This document shows positions 38,801-53,800 of a stretch of 64,000 nt of DNA, piece after piece. The stretch comes from Liolophura sinensis (taxonomy: Eukaryota > Mollusca > Polyplacophora > Chitonida > Chitonidae). Under the pieces are notes generated by a model. It was given only the letters and a program-made list of their open reading frames with translations, searched no databases and was not told the origin of the DNA. Every line of letters starts with the position of its first letter. Positions within the stretch are counted from its first letter, which is position 1. The stretch spans positions 62,107,249 through 62,171,248 of the forward strand of contig NC_088295.1 in the NCBI RefSeq assembly GCF_032854445.1, in the 5' to 3' direction. The position numbers were made by a program, and so were the translations under genes.

Positions 38801-41800
38801 TAAGCCAACACAAACTAATGGTCCGAACTAAAGCTTTTCGAAATGTTAAGCCAACACAAACTAATGGTCCGAACTGCAGCAGTTTGGAACGTTCAGCCAA
38901 CACAAACTAATGGTCCGAACTGCAGCAGTTTGGAACATTCAGCCAACACAAACTAATGGTCTGAACCGCAGCAGTTTGGAATGTTCGGCCAACACAAACT
39001 AATGGTCTGAACCGCAGCAGTTTGGAACATTCAGCCAACACAAACTAATGGTCTGAACCGCAGCAGTTTGGAACGTTCAGCCAACACAAACTAATGGTCT
39101 GAACCACAGCAGTTTGGAACATTCAGCCAACACAAACTAATGGTCTGAACCGCAGCAGTTTGGAACATTCAGCCAACACAAACTAATGGTCTGAACCGCA
39201 GCAGTTTGGAACGTTCAGCCAACACAAACTAATGGTCTGAACCGCTGTAGTTTGGAATCTTCAGTCAACACAAACTAATGGTCTGAACTGTTACAGTTTG
39301 GTACCTTCAGCCAACATAAAATAGTGGTTTGAGGTCTAAATTGCAGCTCTTTAGAACCTTCAACCAGCTAGAAGTAGAGATGGAATGCTTCAGTTTGGAA
39401 CCTTGAGACAACCAGTAACAAGAACACTGTGCAGGTCTAAAAGAAAGATTTCAACAACACAAGAAAAAAAAATCAAAACGCCTTAAGATCTGTACAAAAT
39501 TACATTGAGCAGGACTCCTTTCTCCAGCAGGCTCATCTTCTTGGCTGTCATGACAAAATAATGAGTTTCATCTTTGTAGTAGACAATATTCTCCAGGTCA
39601 ATCCCAGTCTGTTCCTTCAGATCAAGGAAGAACTTCTGGTTGAAGATGAAGGCCACCCCACTGATTTCCTCTACACTGGCCTCAGCCTGGGTGTTCCCGT
39701 TGATAAAGTTGGCAGTAATGGCTATAGCGAGCTTTCCTCGGAATTCTTTCCTCTTAAAACCTGAAATATTTTATAAGTTGACTATTTCAAAATGACATCA
39801 TTATTTACTTGACCAGTGTTTTACGCCACGCTCAAGAATATTTCCCTTATACGATAGTGGCCAGCATTATGGTGGGAGGAAACCCGCCAGAACCACTGGG
39901 AAAGCCACAAACATCTGCAGTTTGCTGGCCAAACTTTAGAAGTGTTTGTTAAATATATATACATGTGAACAAAAAAGGAATAAAAAAGGTAGAAAGAAAG
40001 CAATCAAATCATCACTGTCTTGTTATGGTTTCAATGTTGTCACCTTTCCATTTTCTTTCAATTTTCATTTTGTAAATAATTTACTTAAACCATCTTGATT
40101 GTTGTTTTACTATCACCAATGCTGTTACTCATTCTTACCGTGAAGTGTATTTCGTTTGCCATCAGCTCCTATCAAGACATCAAACTCAAACTCAGAAACA
40201 GGGTTGTTCTCTGGTAAAATCCTTGCTCTCCAGCCAGTGCCTACAATACATACATGAATGTAGAGACAAAGTAGTTAAGCAAAAAAATAACAGGCCTCTT
40301 AAGTGTTATCATATTTTCTGCATCTATTCAGTTATTCACCTGTCCTCACTTTTTTTTACTTTGTTTTCTTGACTTCCAGCTTTAAACAGCAACCATCCTC
40401 CACTGTACTTCATTTATTTATTTATTTGATTGGTGTTTTATGCTGTATTCAAGAACATTTCACTTATACGACTAAAGCCAGCATAATCATGGGGGGGAAC
40501 CCATGACCATCTGCAGGTTGATGGAAGACCTTCCCACGTACAGCTGAAGATGAAGCCAGCGTGAGCTGGACTTGAACTTACAGCGGCTGCATTGGTGAAA
40601 GGCTCCCAGGTCATTATGCTGCGCTAGCATGCTAACCAACTGAGCCACGGAGGCCCCCAGTACTTTATTTAATTGCTTGTTTATTTATTCAATTGGCATT
40701 TTACACTGTACTCAAAAATATATCACTTATCCAACTGCGACCAGCATTATGGTGGGAGAAAACAGGGCAGTGCCCTGGGGAAACTCACAACCATCAGCAG
40801 GCTTCTGGCAGACCTTCCCACTTGGAGACTCCCCTGCACTTTCAACTTCCTGCATGTATGTTTACAATACCCACATAACACTTCTAATCAAGGAATGCAT
40901 CTTATGGCAATAACAATTCTTCACACCTTTGTCTAGGCTTTTCAACTATCAACAATGTGGGCCATATACCTGTATGTACATCTACCAGTACAGTATGAAG
41001 CTACACCTGGAGATTTTATGTACATATAGTGTACATCTATAAACATCTATTCATATTTATTTATTTATTCGATTGGTGTTCTACGCCGTACTCAAGAATA
41101 TTTCACTTACATGATGGCAGCCAGCATTATGGTGGGAGGAAACCGGGCAGAGCCCGGGGGAAACCCACGACCATCTGTAGATAGCTGGCAGACCACATCT
41201 ATTTTTATAGATATCTGTATAAACTTATGCAATTCATGGTACAGATACTACTAATTTGCATATTAATTCCAATTCTGGTGTATTGTATAGCATAAACAGG
41301 AAAACCAATTTGTTAAGTAATTTATGCATCAATCAAAATAAGACCAGTATTTCATGTATTTTATCAAACATCAAAGAATTCTGGAACGCTTCAACTTTTT
41401 CAACATATTTCAGCGGTAACTTTATGTAACTTAAATTCTGAATTTCTCCCAGTACCCGTGAAGCAAATGTTAGTCACTAAACAAGGAAAGTACTTACATA
41501 GATCTACCAGTCATACAACCTTTGTTAATAAATGATTAGGAGACACACGTTAATACATAAATTTACACACTTTTTAAAAACATCTAAAGAAAAAAGATGC
41601 GAAATGACTAAAACAGTGTATGACTAATGGTCATGTGGACAGCTAAATATTATACACACAAATCTACATGTAATTTGTAAAAGACAACATAAAAAAAAAT
41701 TTCAAAACCTCATGTTAGAAACTATAAACAAGATATCACCACAGGTGTGTAACTACTGAGTACACCAGTAAATGTTTCTAGAATGATATGAAAATACATC

Positions 41801-44800
41801 AAAAGTTTTCATGCTTTGTACATAACCCTCTGGTACATACACGTGCGTATGGGACTATAATGGAAGCATTACATGCTCATCCTTTACTTGTGCAAAAAGA
41901 ATATTTGAATGCTTCTGAAACAAAGCCAATACTGAGATTCTGAGAGAACACCAAAATTGAGCTAACGATATCTGCCTTGCCTAAGGCCAGGTGTGCTGTT
42001 TATGAGACATCTACATGTACATGTAAGTGGAAATAAACTGTATGAGTAAACATTTCTCCATGTAGATAAAGCATATTTTTATTCATTTCTTTATCTATCT
42101 GCAGGTATATTATATTATTATTCAACTCCAGTGGAAATAAAATAAATTTCACTTTTATGATGGCAGAAGGGAAGTGAATTGCACAAAGTAAATAAGAAAA
42201 TCCATCAAAAGTAGAATATTTTCTACAAAAAACAGAATCTATTTTCAAGTTTCGCAAAGATTACATGTCCATGTTGTTGTTCATGTAAACTTATGTGTGA
42301 ATGAACTGTATTCTAAAAAAAAAAAATACATGTCAGCCTAGAGGTGCACACATTTCACCAATTCCCAAAGTGCTCCCCCTACATGCCCATTATATAGGTG
42401 CAAATCATTTCTGTTATGTTCTCAGTTCTTTTTACCAAGATGTCTATTGACACATTTTTACAACAAAAAGAAAAGCTACATCTACAAGGGTCTGTGTTGA
42501 TCTAGTACAATGTAGCAAAGTACCACAGAACGTGCCCTAGGACTTACCAAGACGTTGTCTTCTAGAGCGGAACCTCAAAAGGGCTTTAAAAAGTCATCAC
42601 ACACACCATGATATACGTGTACATGTACGTGGACATTAAATTACTAACCACAATACAAATGGCAGAAAGTAAAAGGGCTAATTTCTTCAACATACTAAAA
42701 ATACCGGCTAAGAAATACAGAAGGTACATGTATATTTCATATAATATACTGTATGCAAAGTCTAAGTATGTGTAGGTAAATAAAATGCAAAAAGCAGAAA
42801 TAAGAAGTTGTAAAAAATTTTTGATTAAATTTTAAAAATCTGAAAAGAAAATCCAACTCTGTACAAATATTGCTTTCAAATCTAGTCAACAAAAATATTA
42901 TGATCTACCGGTACTCCTACTCTCAACCCTCCTTCCAGAAAAACAGCCAAATTATTTTTAACACCACTTGATATGCCTGATGTCTGGGTTTGTGATTTTC
43001 CTAATTAACATTAAAACTGAACACCACCTGGTTGTGCTCAACAAGGCTATAGAAAGAATTGCAGAAAAAGCTCTGGTCAAATCATTTTTAAAAGAAGTGG
43101 TCACTGAATTATTATTTCTCATGCACTTTTTAAATGGAGTTGCCTTTCCCACTGAAATCACTACTTCAATGTCACTGATCTGGCTAACATGAAAAACGTA
43201 TATGGAATACAAGTATACACATGTTTACACATGTGTGGTGTAAGTTTATTCTGAGGTGTAACACATAAGAATAAATCACTACAGCGAGGAGAACTGCTTA
43301 CCATCTTTACTGTTTTCCTCAACTTCTGGAGGTTCAATGAGGCCTTCAAATGAGACATTTGTATGGATTTCTACTCCAACCAACAGGGCAACTTTCATTA
43401 ATATACACTGCAGCTGACGTATACCTGAGAAACAGAAAATGAAACATATAAGTAAGATTTCTGAAGTCTTGCAACAATACTTTATCATTAAACATACAAT
43501 CAACTGTAAAGAAATAAACCGTTTAAATTGACGCACATTTAAAAAATCCTCATAAAATACTGCGCAAGATTTTATACAATAAGTAAGGCTCTTTTCAATG
43601 CCTACATAGCAAATGTACACATACATGTAGTATAAGTGTTCAAGAGGGAGTGTCTACAAAGAAATGGACAGACAGACAGACGGACAGACTGACTGAAGGA
43701 TGTACCACATGTGTGACAGGCTAATTTTCATTCACTCAAAATACATGTACAATAAACACACAGAATACACGCAAGAGTATCCATGTATACATGTACACTG
43801 AACATCTATTTATAAATCAAGCTAAAGTTTTTGTAAACATGGTATAAACATTCACATCTATCAACATGTGCAGGTACATCTGCACTGATACAAATGGCTG
43901 TTATGTGTACACTGTACATGAATGAATGCTGTATATAATGGTTGTTGTTTTTTTTGTGATTGTTTAAGGTGAACATTTATGATCATATGAGACAAACTCA
44001 GTGCCATTCAACTCACCCAATTATTTCTGTCTTTCACAATTTTTGCTGCTGCCATAGAAAGAGTTTAAATTATTATGAAATATATGTATGTACATGTATG
44101 TATGCTTAGGGGTTAACATCATACTTACATGCAATAATTTTTCAGACATATGACGACAAGGAGTCGTTAGGAGTGTGTACATATATTGTGTCTTCTTGTG
44201 ACAGGGCAAGTCCATGCCACCAAAGTGTTGTCAGCATTGAAGTATCATTCTAAAGACACCAGAAATGACACCCCACCCAGTAACATTATACTTACACCTG
44301 GAGAACAAGTCATGTTTCCTTGCTCTATAACCTTTCAGAGCTGAGTGCCAAGCAAGGAAAAATCTTTGACATGACCTGACCCGGGTTTGATCCCTACGTC
44401 TCCTGACTTCGTATTATGAATATGTTGGCCTTTCCCAACCACATTCAAATAATGTGACATTACCATCTTCATAAGAATTCCAGTTATTTGTGTATGGAAC
44501 ATTTTAAAATTTAGACAACTCCTGGATAAATCATCTTAAATGAACTATATGTACATGTACCTTATACTAGGATCATTCACATAAGTTTTAATGGATTTGC
44601 ATGTACACTTGCTCAAAATAACGTGAAAAATGTTTAGAAACTACATACATACACCGTCTGAAAATCCCACCCTAGAAAATAATTGTTTTACTCGATTCCT
44701 CAACCTTTTCCCATACGAAAGAGCAACTTTTAGTGCAACTTATGAACATTTCTAATTTGATTTTGGTGACAGAACTCAAATGACTTGATTGGCCAATTTC

Positions 44801-47800
44801 AAGGCTTCAGAAAAAGTACAATTTTATTAGTCTACAAAAAATAATGCCTTCAGAATATGCTTCAATAAACACCTTGCAAACATGCGAAAAATTCCCTTAC
44901 ATGATGACAGCCAAAAGTGATCAGATTAAACCACTGACTTTTGACAGGTTCTAGTGGTAAACAGTACACGTTGGAGGCGGAAGACAATGGTGCCTATCTG
45001 ACTTTAATGTATATCTCCATGTATTGTGAAAAGAAAATTCTGTATAGAATGTAACCAGGAAATAAATCTGCTTCAAAAAACAGGTACAAATGATTTTCAT
45101 GAACCTGCATACCTTCATTCACATGATATGATTGATAAACTTGCTGATCTCATAACATGACAATTTCTCTGTCAGGCCCTTAAACTTACTGATATGATCA
45201 ATGGCTCCAGCACAGAATTTCCCAAAGAACTTTTTGGCGCCAAGGTTTTTGAGATCAGTGATGAGGTAAGGCCAAAGGTGAAGGACGTTGTTCCGAGAGA
45301 AGCGGTCGCGCTTCTCCACAAGGACCACCTTGGCCCCCAGGAGGGCGGCCTCTATAGCCACCCGTAATCCACATGGTCCGGCTCCTATCACAAGCACCTG
45401 GCAAGCACAACAGTGGGATAAAAAAAGACAACAAGAAAAGCAAAGTGCAGCATGACAGGTTTATAGTATGGTACGTCTTTTTTACTTCCGAGTCCAAATG
45501 CCACTTTCAACATATCTGAACAATTTATAAAATTTCTGATCAGTTTATTTATTTGATTGGTGTCTTCTGCTGTACTCAGGAGTATTTCCCCTGTATGACT
45601 GCTGTCTGAGGTATGGTGGGAGGAAACAGGGAAAATCCATGACCATTCACAGGTTGACGGAGGTTATTGCCACGTATAATTAAGAAGATTAAATGGGTAA
45701 CTTTACATCCAATATACACCACTGCAATTCACAACGAGCTTTCTGCTTCAAATAAAACTTTATACTGAATATCAAAATCTTACTCAATACATTTTATAAT
45801 TAATTTCCCGGTTGAGTGCCGAGTTTCTGTACACATACTATATAAATATCTTAAAGAGATTAAAGAAGTTCCCTAAAGAATGCATTTAGTATATATATAT
45901 ATATATATATAAATATAGAAAGCAGTAAATATACACGTCACATATCATGGTTACTTGAAGGGTCATGATTGGCATGAACATGTAGTTAGCCATGTTAAAT
46001 ACATGTACATCTACAAGTAAGTGAATCTGGAAGATTTAAAACTGTCTTGAATTTTGCACAAGACTAGAAGTTCACCTACATGTACTAAGGCAAGATTTAT
46101 AAATATGGCTGCCGTTTGGCAACAGAAATCTTACACTTCCTGACTTCTCTGCCGTGTAAATTAGTGTACATGTACTTTAATGACCACAGCAAACTTCCTG
46201 TATATACATGTACAACTATGAAAGAAAATTGGTGTTCCGATCAACAGGAAGTGAAATGACCTCTGTGGAATCTGGCTACACACAAATACATAACGATGGT
46301 GGAAAACTGTGTTTAAATTGTGAATAATACACGTATCAATGTCAATTCCTACACAGTTACTTCCTGACAAAACCACATTGAATCAGATAACCCAAACTGA
46401 TGTCATCTTTTGAAGCAGATATTATGCTTGTCTGGTTATAGCATTACACACAAAACATTTTGAACATGATTTCCATCAAAGTCAAATACCTGGCTGGTTT
46501 TATATAAATTTTAAACTTTAAATAAATCAGAGACAAATATGATATTCAAACACCTGTCTCTAACTCATACAGCATAATGCATGTGACTGCACATAATTTT
46601 GTACAGTCAAATTAAAAACTTTATGTTTTATAAACAGAGTAATTTAACCTAAACCATTCAACTTCGGCATTTCACTTGAAGTTAGGCTTCTAAAAATGTG
46701 CTTTCAGAATGATTCTTTAAATGCCATCACCTGAGCTTTTATTCTAAGAAATCAATCAAACTTCACAAACAAAAAAAACTGTAAGTAAAACTCTAAAAAA
46801 CAAACCTATTAAGTGGATGAATCAACCACAATCAAGGAATATGTGTCTGAAGAAATACAACAAATTTACACCAAAACTGCTTGTAACACCTTGTAGCAAC
46901 CTATGGAATTTTGTCACCTACGCTGTAAATGTATATGCACTCTTACCCTTGTGTTTTTGCAGGCCTCTCCTCTTCTGTAGTCTTTGTGAGAGGCTCTCTT
47001 GTCCAGCTTGACCCATATTGACTGAGCCTTCCATGATGTGACACAAGACTTGAGGCGGGGGTAGAACTGACGGTGGTCCACATTTTTGAGGCCCAGGGCA
47101 TCGCAGAGCTGGTGGAAGGTGAGGAGGATGCTTTTGCAGGTGCCCGCATTGATGAACTGGTTGAATAGTGCCTCTATGTGTGCGTCGCGTTTCTTCTCCA
47201 ACCCCGCCACATGCTTTCTTGGCAGCATGTCATCTCTGAAACAACATCAACATGACGCCTATTTATAGGGTTTCACACTTCAAAAAGAATGCATTAGATC
47301 GAAAATCAACTGATCTATATGTCCTTCACAGCACACCACATCTTAACAGCACACCACAAATGACTTAACACAAAACTTAACACTAGGAATGTCCATATAT
47401 ATACATGTATGTGTTAAACAAACAAGGATTATAACCTGAAAAACAGCTTTCCTATGGAAAATGTACAGTCCATGTAGCAAATGACTGAAAAGTATAAATA
47501 CTTGTAAGTGGGGTACATGTATGACAAGATCTGCATGATGAAAAAGTATTGATAACCATTATTCATAGTTTAGTACTAACCACATGTATACATGTACAGT
47601 ATATGATCATTTCTGTCCATCTACATGTACATGTCTTCCATATTCATTATAACATCAATGTACATCTAGATACATCTTTTTTAAATGGTACTTCAATCTT
47701 TATTACATTTCAATCCACATACATCCATTGTACAGCTTACTAGTACATCTACATCATTATGTGCAGCATTTTTGTATTTATTTTTTGGATCTGTGTTTCC

Positions 47801-50800
47801 ACTTATACGACGATGGCCAGCATTATGGTGGTAGGAAACCGGGCAAAGCCAGAGGGTAACCCATGACCATCCGCAGGTTGCTGGCAGACCTTCCCATGTA
47901 TGGCCGGAGATGAAGCCAGCATGAGTTGGACTTGAACACACAGCGACCACATTGGTGAGAGTCTCCTGGGTCATTAGGCCGGGCTGGCGTGCTTACCATC
48001 TCGACTACTGATGTACACTACAGTCTACATATATTTAGGCACATATGCATTTAGGTAAGGATTTATTCTAACCGGTCAAAATGAGAAGAGGAAGCTGACT
48101 AATATATGCATTAATAAAAATGGTTTGTACAGTGTACTATAAACTGGACATGTCACATGTCTTGATACGAACAGAATATTGCAGTTTATAATGCAGTGCT
48201 ATTATTATTATTATTCTTTCCGCTATGCATATGCTGGCGCTAAGGTTTGTGAACGTAGGAAACCAGACAGCCCAGAGTAAATCTTACCTCTGACAGGTTC
48301 ACAAGATGTACATATAAATGTACCTGACAAACCTCATGACCTACAATTACATGTAACACCAGAGTGAAACAAGCGATACCAGCATCTGAAGTTGCAATCA
48401 CACTGGGAATGGGCCAATTACACTGGGTGAGGTTCAATCACACTGGGCGAGGGCCAATCACACTGAGAATGGGCCGATCACACAGGCAAGGGCCAATCGC
48501 CAAATGAGCTAGCCATGGCCCTAAAAACATTGTGGATACATCTACATACGTATATTTATTTAACTGTTTGTTTTTAACACCATAATCAAGAATGAAGGAA
48601 AGAATGGTTGGTACTTAACGTCGTACTTAACAATTTTTCAGTCATTTGACGATGAGGAGCCCTTTGGTAAGAGTACACATATTGTGAGTCCATTTTTTAC
48701 AATCTTTGGTATGACCTGACCTGGGTTTGACCCCAGGTCTCCTGACTTCGAGATGGACACTCTAACCCATAATCAAGAGGGAGGAAACTGAAGTGCTCAA
48801 GGTAAGCCAATGACCTTCTGCAAATATGCACACCATATTAATGGAAGACAAATAGTCTGCAATGAATGTTTAAATACACAGTTGGCTGAACAAGTGTCAC
48901 TGAGAGAAGGAATCTACATATACTTTGTCCTAGATCGGGTTTGAGCCTGCATCGCATGTGTCCTAGTGATTGACACGAGTCTGTGTCTACATGTATGACA
49001 TTTGTACTGACTTAAGCTACACGTAAATGTTGTTTTTTTTTTCATTGTTCTTTTAAATAGCTTACAAACTGTTACATTTTACCTACATTACCTATATTGT
49101 TACTTAATGCAATGTGCATGAACATGCATGACATGTATAACATCTACGTGTACTACGGTATACATATGTACTGCCCAAAATAAGGCATCAATAAATCTTA
49201 AGTGTCAAGACTTTCCACGTTTATACCAACATACTTGTACAAGTAATTACAGCCAAGCGAGAATTATTCTCTGGTCCTTTTATAATATTTATAACACAAT
49301 CATGAGAACAGGCGGTAATTAAAAATCTTGGGTCTCATGCTTAAGGAGTGTAATAATGTGCAATCTAACAATATGATGTGAATGCTTGTCAGAAAACATC
49401 GGGATAAGGAAACAATAACGCCTTTCAAAAGACGGTTGTGAGAAAACAATAAGCTAAAGAAACAATACAGCTCAAAAGCCAATGCTATGTCTATGATAAT
49501 GTTTGATGATCAAATTTAATTTCCTTCCTTCCTTCAGCTCTATAAATTTCACACGGCTCAAACCACAACTGAAGAGTTCCCTTATCACAGTAAGTTCGTG
49601 AAATGAAATATCATTGCCGCTACACATGTATCTTCTTGACCTGTAGCCAAAATACTGTATGCTGCACTGGCATACTTATAGGCACGTGTACCTGTATATA
49701 TACATGTGCAGGGACATGTAAAAAGGCTACTTAATCACTCTAGAGACATGAACAATGAAGTCAGTAGCATACTTAAGTATGGTACATGTGCAATCCATGG
49801 AGACCGTTCCCCATCAGATATACCTCAAATGACCGGTGATTTCGTCCGTGACCAAGCTGCTCATGTTTCCAGATTCTGAGAGTTTTATTGATTCTAGGAA
49901 AATATTCTTAGGTTTGTTTTGGATGGTAGAATGATATTCTACTAGGAAAATGTAAGTGTTAGCAGCAAAAGTAATATCTGATGACATGTACATGCCTCCA
50001 AAGATTCACTTTGCTGGTTGAAATCTTTAGTCACTTAGGGTAGATAACTGAATACACAACCTGTGTTGCACATGAGTAATGGCATTTCAAAATAATTGAT
50101 TGCTCCATGCAACTTATTTACTTTATCAATTTTATAAATATGACAGATGTCAATTTTACACGGGTGGAGGAAACTGGCTGAGACTCGCAAATACCACCGC
50201 AACTAGCCAAATACGGTAAACACTCCATGCACATGCTTCTGGGTGTGAAGGTATGAAATCCTCCTGCTATCTGATACAACACAGTGTATCTCATTAAACC
50301 CATACATGCATAAAGTATGAAAGTAATATACATATGGCATTAAATCCAGAATCACTCACTGAATTTAACTCAGAACAAAAAAAGAGGGGGAGAGATAGCT
50401 AAAATTGACTTGATTTATTTATGAATGGGTTCCTTAAGCACAGAATGAGGAAATATCTTTTAAGACACATAAGAATGAAACTTCAGTGCCAAAAGGACAA
50501 AGTTCAGTTCATTCCATTTGATTTTTACACACACATACATACATGTATATGTACATATATATAATCCTAACAGGTAAAATATACATGTGTCTGGGAAATG
50601 CTGTTAACTCTGCAAAAGAACCTAGTGTTCTGTATGAGTCACTCAGATTAGCAAACTGAATGTTTAATTGAGGCGAAATTTACACCTCTGGTCTATTTCC
50701 ACACGATACACGTATGCATGCATGCTGCTCCGTGCTCTGCAGCAATGAACAGATGCATGGTAATAGTTCAATTCAAGATGTAATCTTGCATGAGCATGAG

Positions 50801-53800
50801 CATATATACCTACTTATAATGTACAAGTGCCTTGTCTGGCAGTCTACAGAGAATCAACATACAACATGTATGTACATAAGTATTGATCGACCACATCACG
50901 GTTGACTACATTACCATGTAATCTCTGTAGAAAAAATCAGATCAACAGACACTTTTGAACTCACAATAATATATTATTGCATATCAGCTTCAAAGGAACA
51001 GAACTACATACATGTCTATAAGTACAATGTATAATGCAGATGTACTCTGTACGTGCAGATGTATGTGTGCTTTTACATGCACATGTACTCAAAATGCACA
51101 GTGATGTTGTATTACGCGTGCCCTGAATGAGAGACTTAAATAAACCTGATGTAACAAGGGCAACATCTGTGTACACAGTGATCAGTGAAATGATAAAATG
51201 CTATCCAGTCATAGTGGAGAGCAGCGAAAAAAACACATTGTGCGCATGCAGTGTATACATATCTAGTACATTTACTCCAGCACACAAATGTTGCATGTTT
51301 TCAACAAGACCTATACATTGTACAATGTGCTTTATACTGGTCTAACCAATACACTTAGTGCTGACATTTCGTATTCAATTTACAACAATACTCAGGTACC
51401 TGTATACCAAGTCCAGCTCATGCTGGCTTCCTACCCGGCTATACTTGGGAAAGTCTGCCAGCCACCCGTTATGGTTGTGGGTTTCCCCTGGGCTCTGCCC
51501 AGTTTCCTCCCTCCATAATCCTGGTCGTCGTCGTACAAGTGAAATATTCTTGAGTACGGCGTAAAACACCCACCATATAAATAAATAAATGTACATGTAT
51601 GTACAAACATAGTGAATTCAGGTTACTTCATTTATATGGGTGAACGCTCATGACTAAGTCACTCATTTTGTCTGCTTCTGACAGTCCTGTTTATTCTGGG
51701 AAGAAGTTTTGAGGTTTGTGTGGAAGGTATGAGGACATTCTACAAGTGTCTACAGGACAATATAAGTTTCAGGACGAAATGTATTATTCTATGAAATTTG
51801 AAAATGCATGTTTTATTTCCCGTCATTTACTGCATTAAATTTGTAGAATAAACTAAAGTAGGATGCATAAATGTACTACTTCTATCTTAACATAGTATAT
51901 GTAAATGTCTCCGGACCAGAACTCTATGTAGCCCTGGAGATACATCTACCTTTACATCTCACTAATATGTACATACACATACTATACACATGTACAGCAT
52001 TTCAGCTCAGCTCAAACATTACCCACAAATATATCAGCATTCAAGACAGTCAGAGAGAAAGCTGTCTGAAATAACTTAAGACTTTACCTGCTGACAGTGG
52101 AAGAAATGTAAGAGATGTACAGAAGCTCATGTACTGATAGTGCATGCAATGATTCACAGACAGACCAGTACATGTCTGTATGCTGTTGTTTGGCTTTAGG
52201 TTTAGGGTTTAAAGGTTTGCACATTGTGATGTATATGCATGCAGCCCATGTACATTTCACATTTGTGGATCTCATTCCTTTCAAATTCTCATTTCTCATC
52301 AAAATTCATGAATTTGATAACTCAATTGTGACACTAACCTTGTTTGCCATTATTCAAAGTACTGTAATCTACATGTACGTATTGTACTTCATAGGTTCTT
52401 TTCGTATTTATTTACTTCAATGGTGTTTTACCTCATACTCAAGAATATTTCACTTATAGAATAACAGCCAACATTATGATGGGGAGGAAACTGGGCAGAG
52501 CTCCAGGGAAATCCACCACCATCTGCAGGTTGCTGCCAGACCTTCCTATGTACAGTCGGAGAGGAAGTCAGCAAGAGCTGGACTTGAACTCACAGCAGCC
52601 TCATTGGTTAGAGGCTCCTGGGTCTTTGGCATGCTAACCATCTCGGCCACGAGGCCCACTCTTTTCTTGTTTTTAAAAGCTATGTATACGCCATGCTGCC
52701 GTTTCTTTTTTTTTTTGCAGCTATTTTCTTCTAAATTCTGCGTCTATTCAACGTACTCCAACCGTGTTGTCGTATTGGAGAGCTCTGACATTTCTGAGAA
52801 ATCTCTACACAATGTACAAGTTCTTTTTTGGCGATCTCCACAATACGGGTGTTGTCAAAACATGGTTTTGACCATGCTGTAATTTTGCAAAAACCTGAAT
52901 CATGGCAAATTCAATGTATGAATCACATAGTAGAGTTCCTTTCTGGTGATCTTCACAATTCAGGTGTTGTCAAAAATCCTGATTCATGGAGAACTGACTC
53001 TTCCTTGTGGCGCAGTAAAGATGCCAAGAAGTGAAAGGCGAGCAAAGAAACGTTCTCGGTGAATTGACCAAAACAGCCGAGGGCTGTCATTCAGTTGTAG
53101 ATTTCTTTGGGAAAAGCAAGGGCAGACTGTCCACCAAACCAGGCACGGTCACCAATGAAATCTCAACAAATGAGACCACAAATGCCTTGAATGCTGGGAC
53201 TGTTACTGCTAATATGCCTTGTGAAACATCAAAACCCAAAAAATCAAAACATTCTATAGGAAAAGAAGCTGTTCTAAGTCTTAATTTTGACTGGCTTTTA
53301 ATTAATTATGAATGGAGTGACGAGGACAAAGCTGACATTCCGATGTTATACTGTACCCTGTGTCAAAACACAAAACATATGCTCCAAATGGGAACAAAAC
53401 ATGGACAGCTGTTTCATATAATATTAATGATTTAGTTGTGGATTATTTACCATGACTTACTTGGATTTCCCATGAATTCAGCATCTTTTATGTCAACTCT
53501 GCACAACACTAAATGATTAAGTCTTATTCAATTGAATAAACCTTTTATTCAGTTTATATTTTTCTTGACAGTATTTTACTAGAAAGTGATTTTTCAGGGT
53601 AAAATGTGCAACAACATTTCATTGACATAATTGCTTTTTGATATTCACTGCAGTAATACTCCTAAGGCAAAATTAGGGTTGAATGCAGGGTCTTGTTGCA
53701 TCTTTCAAAAGGGTTCTTCCAAAAATTAAAACTTAAAATTCACAAACAAAATGAAATTCAGAGTTTCTGAATGCTTTGCACTTTGAAAATGATTACCTGT

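Noticed and set aside
47174-47233. Out-of-frame ATG overlapping the first methionine of MICAL exon 2, looking like an overlapping uORF
   Set aside because: The exon begins with a partial codon and joins an upstream coding exon at 55,877, so this ATG is internal to the coding sequence and not a leader uORF.
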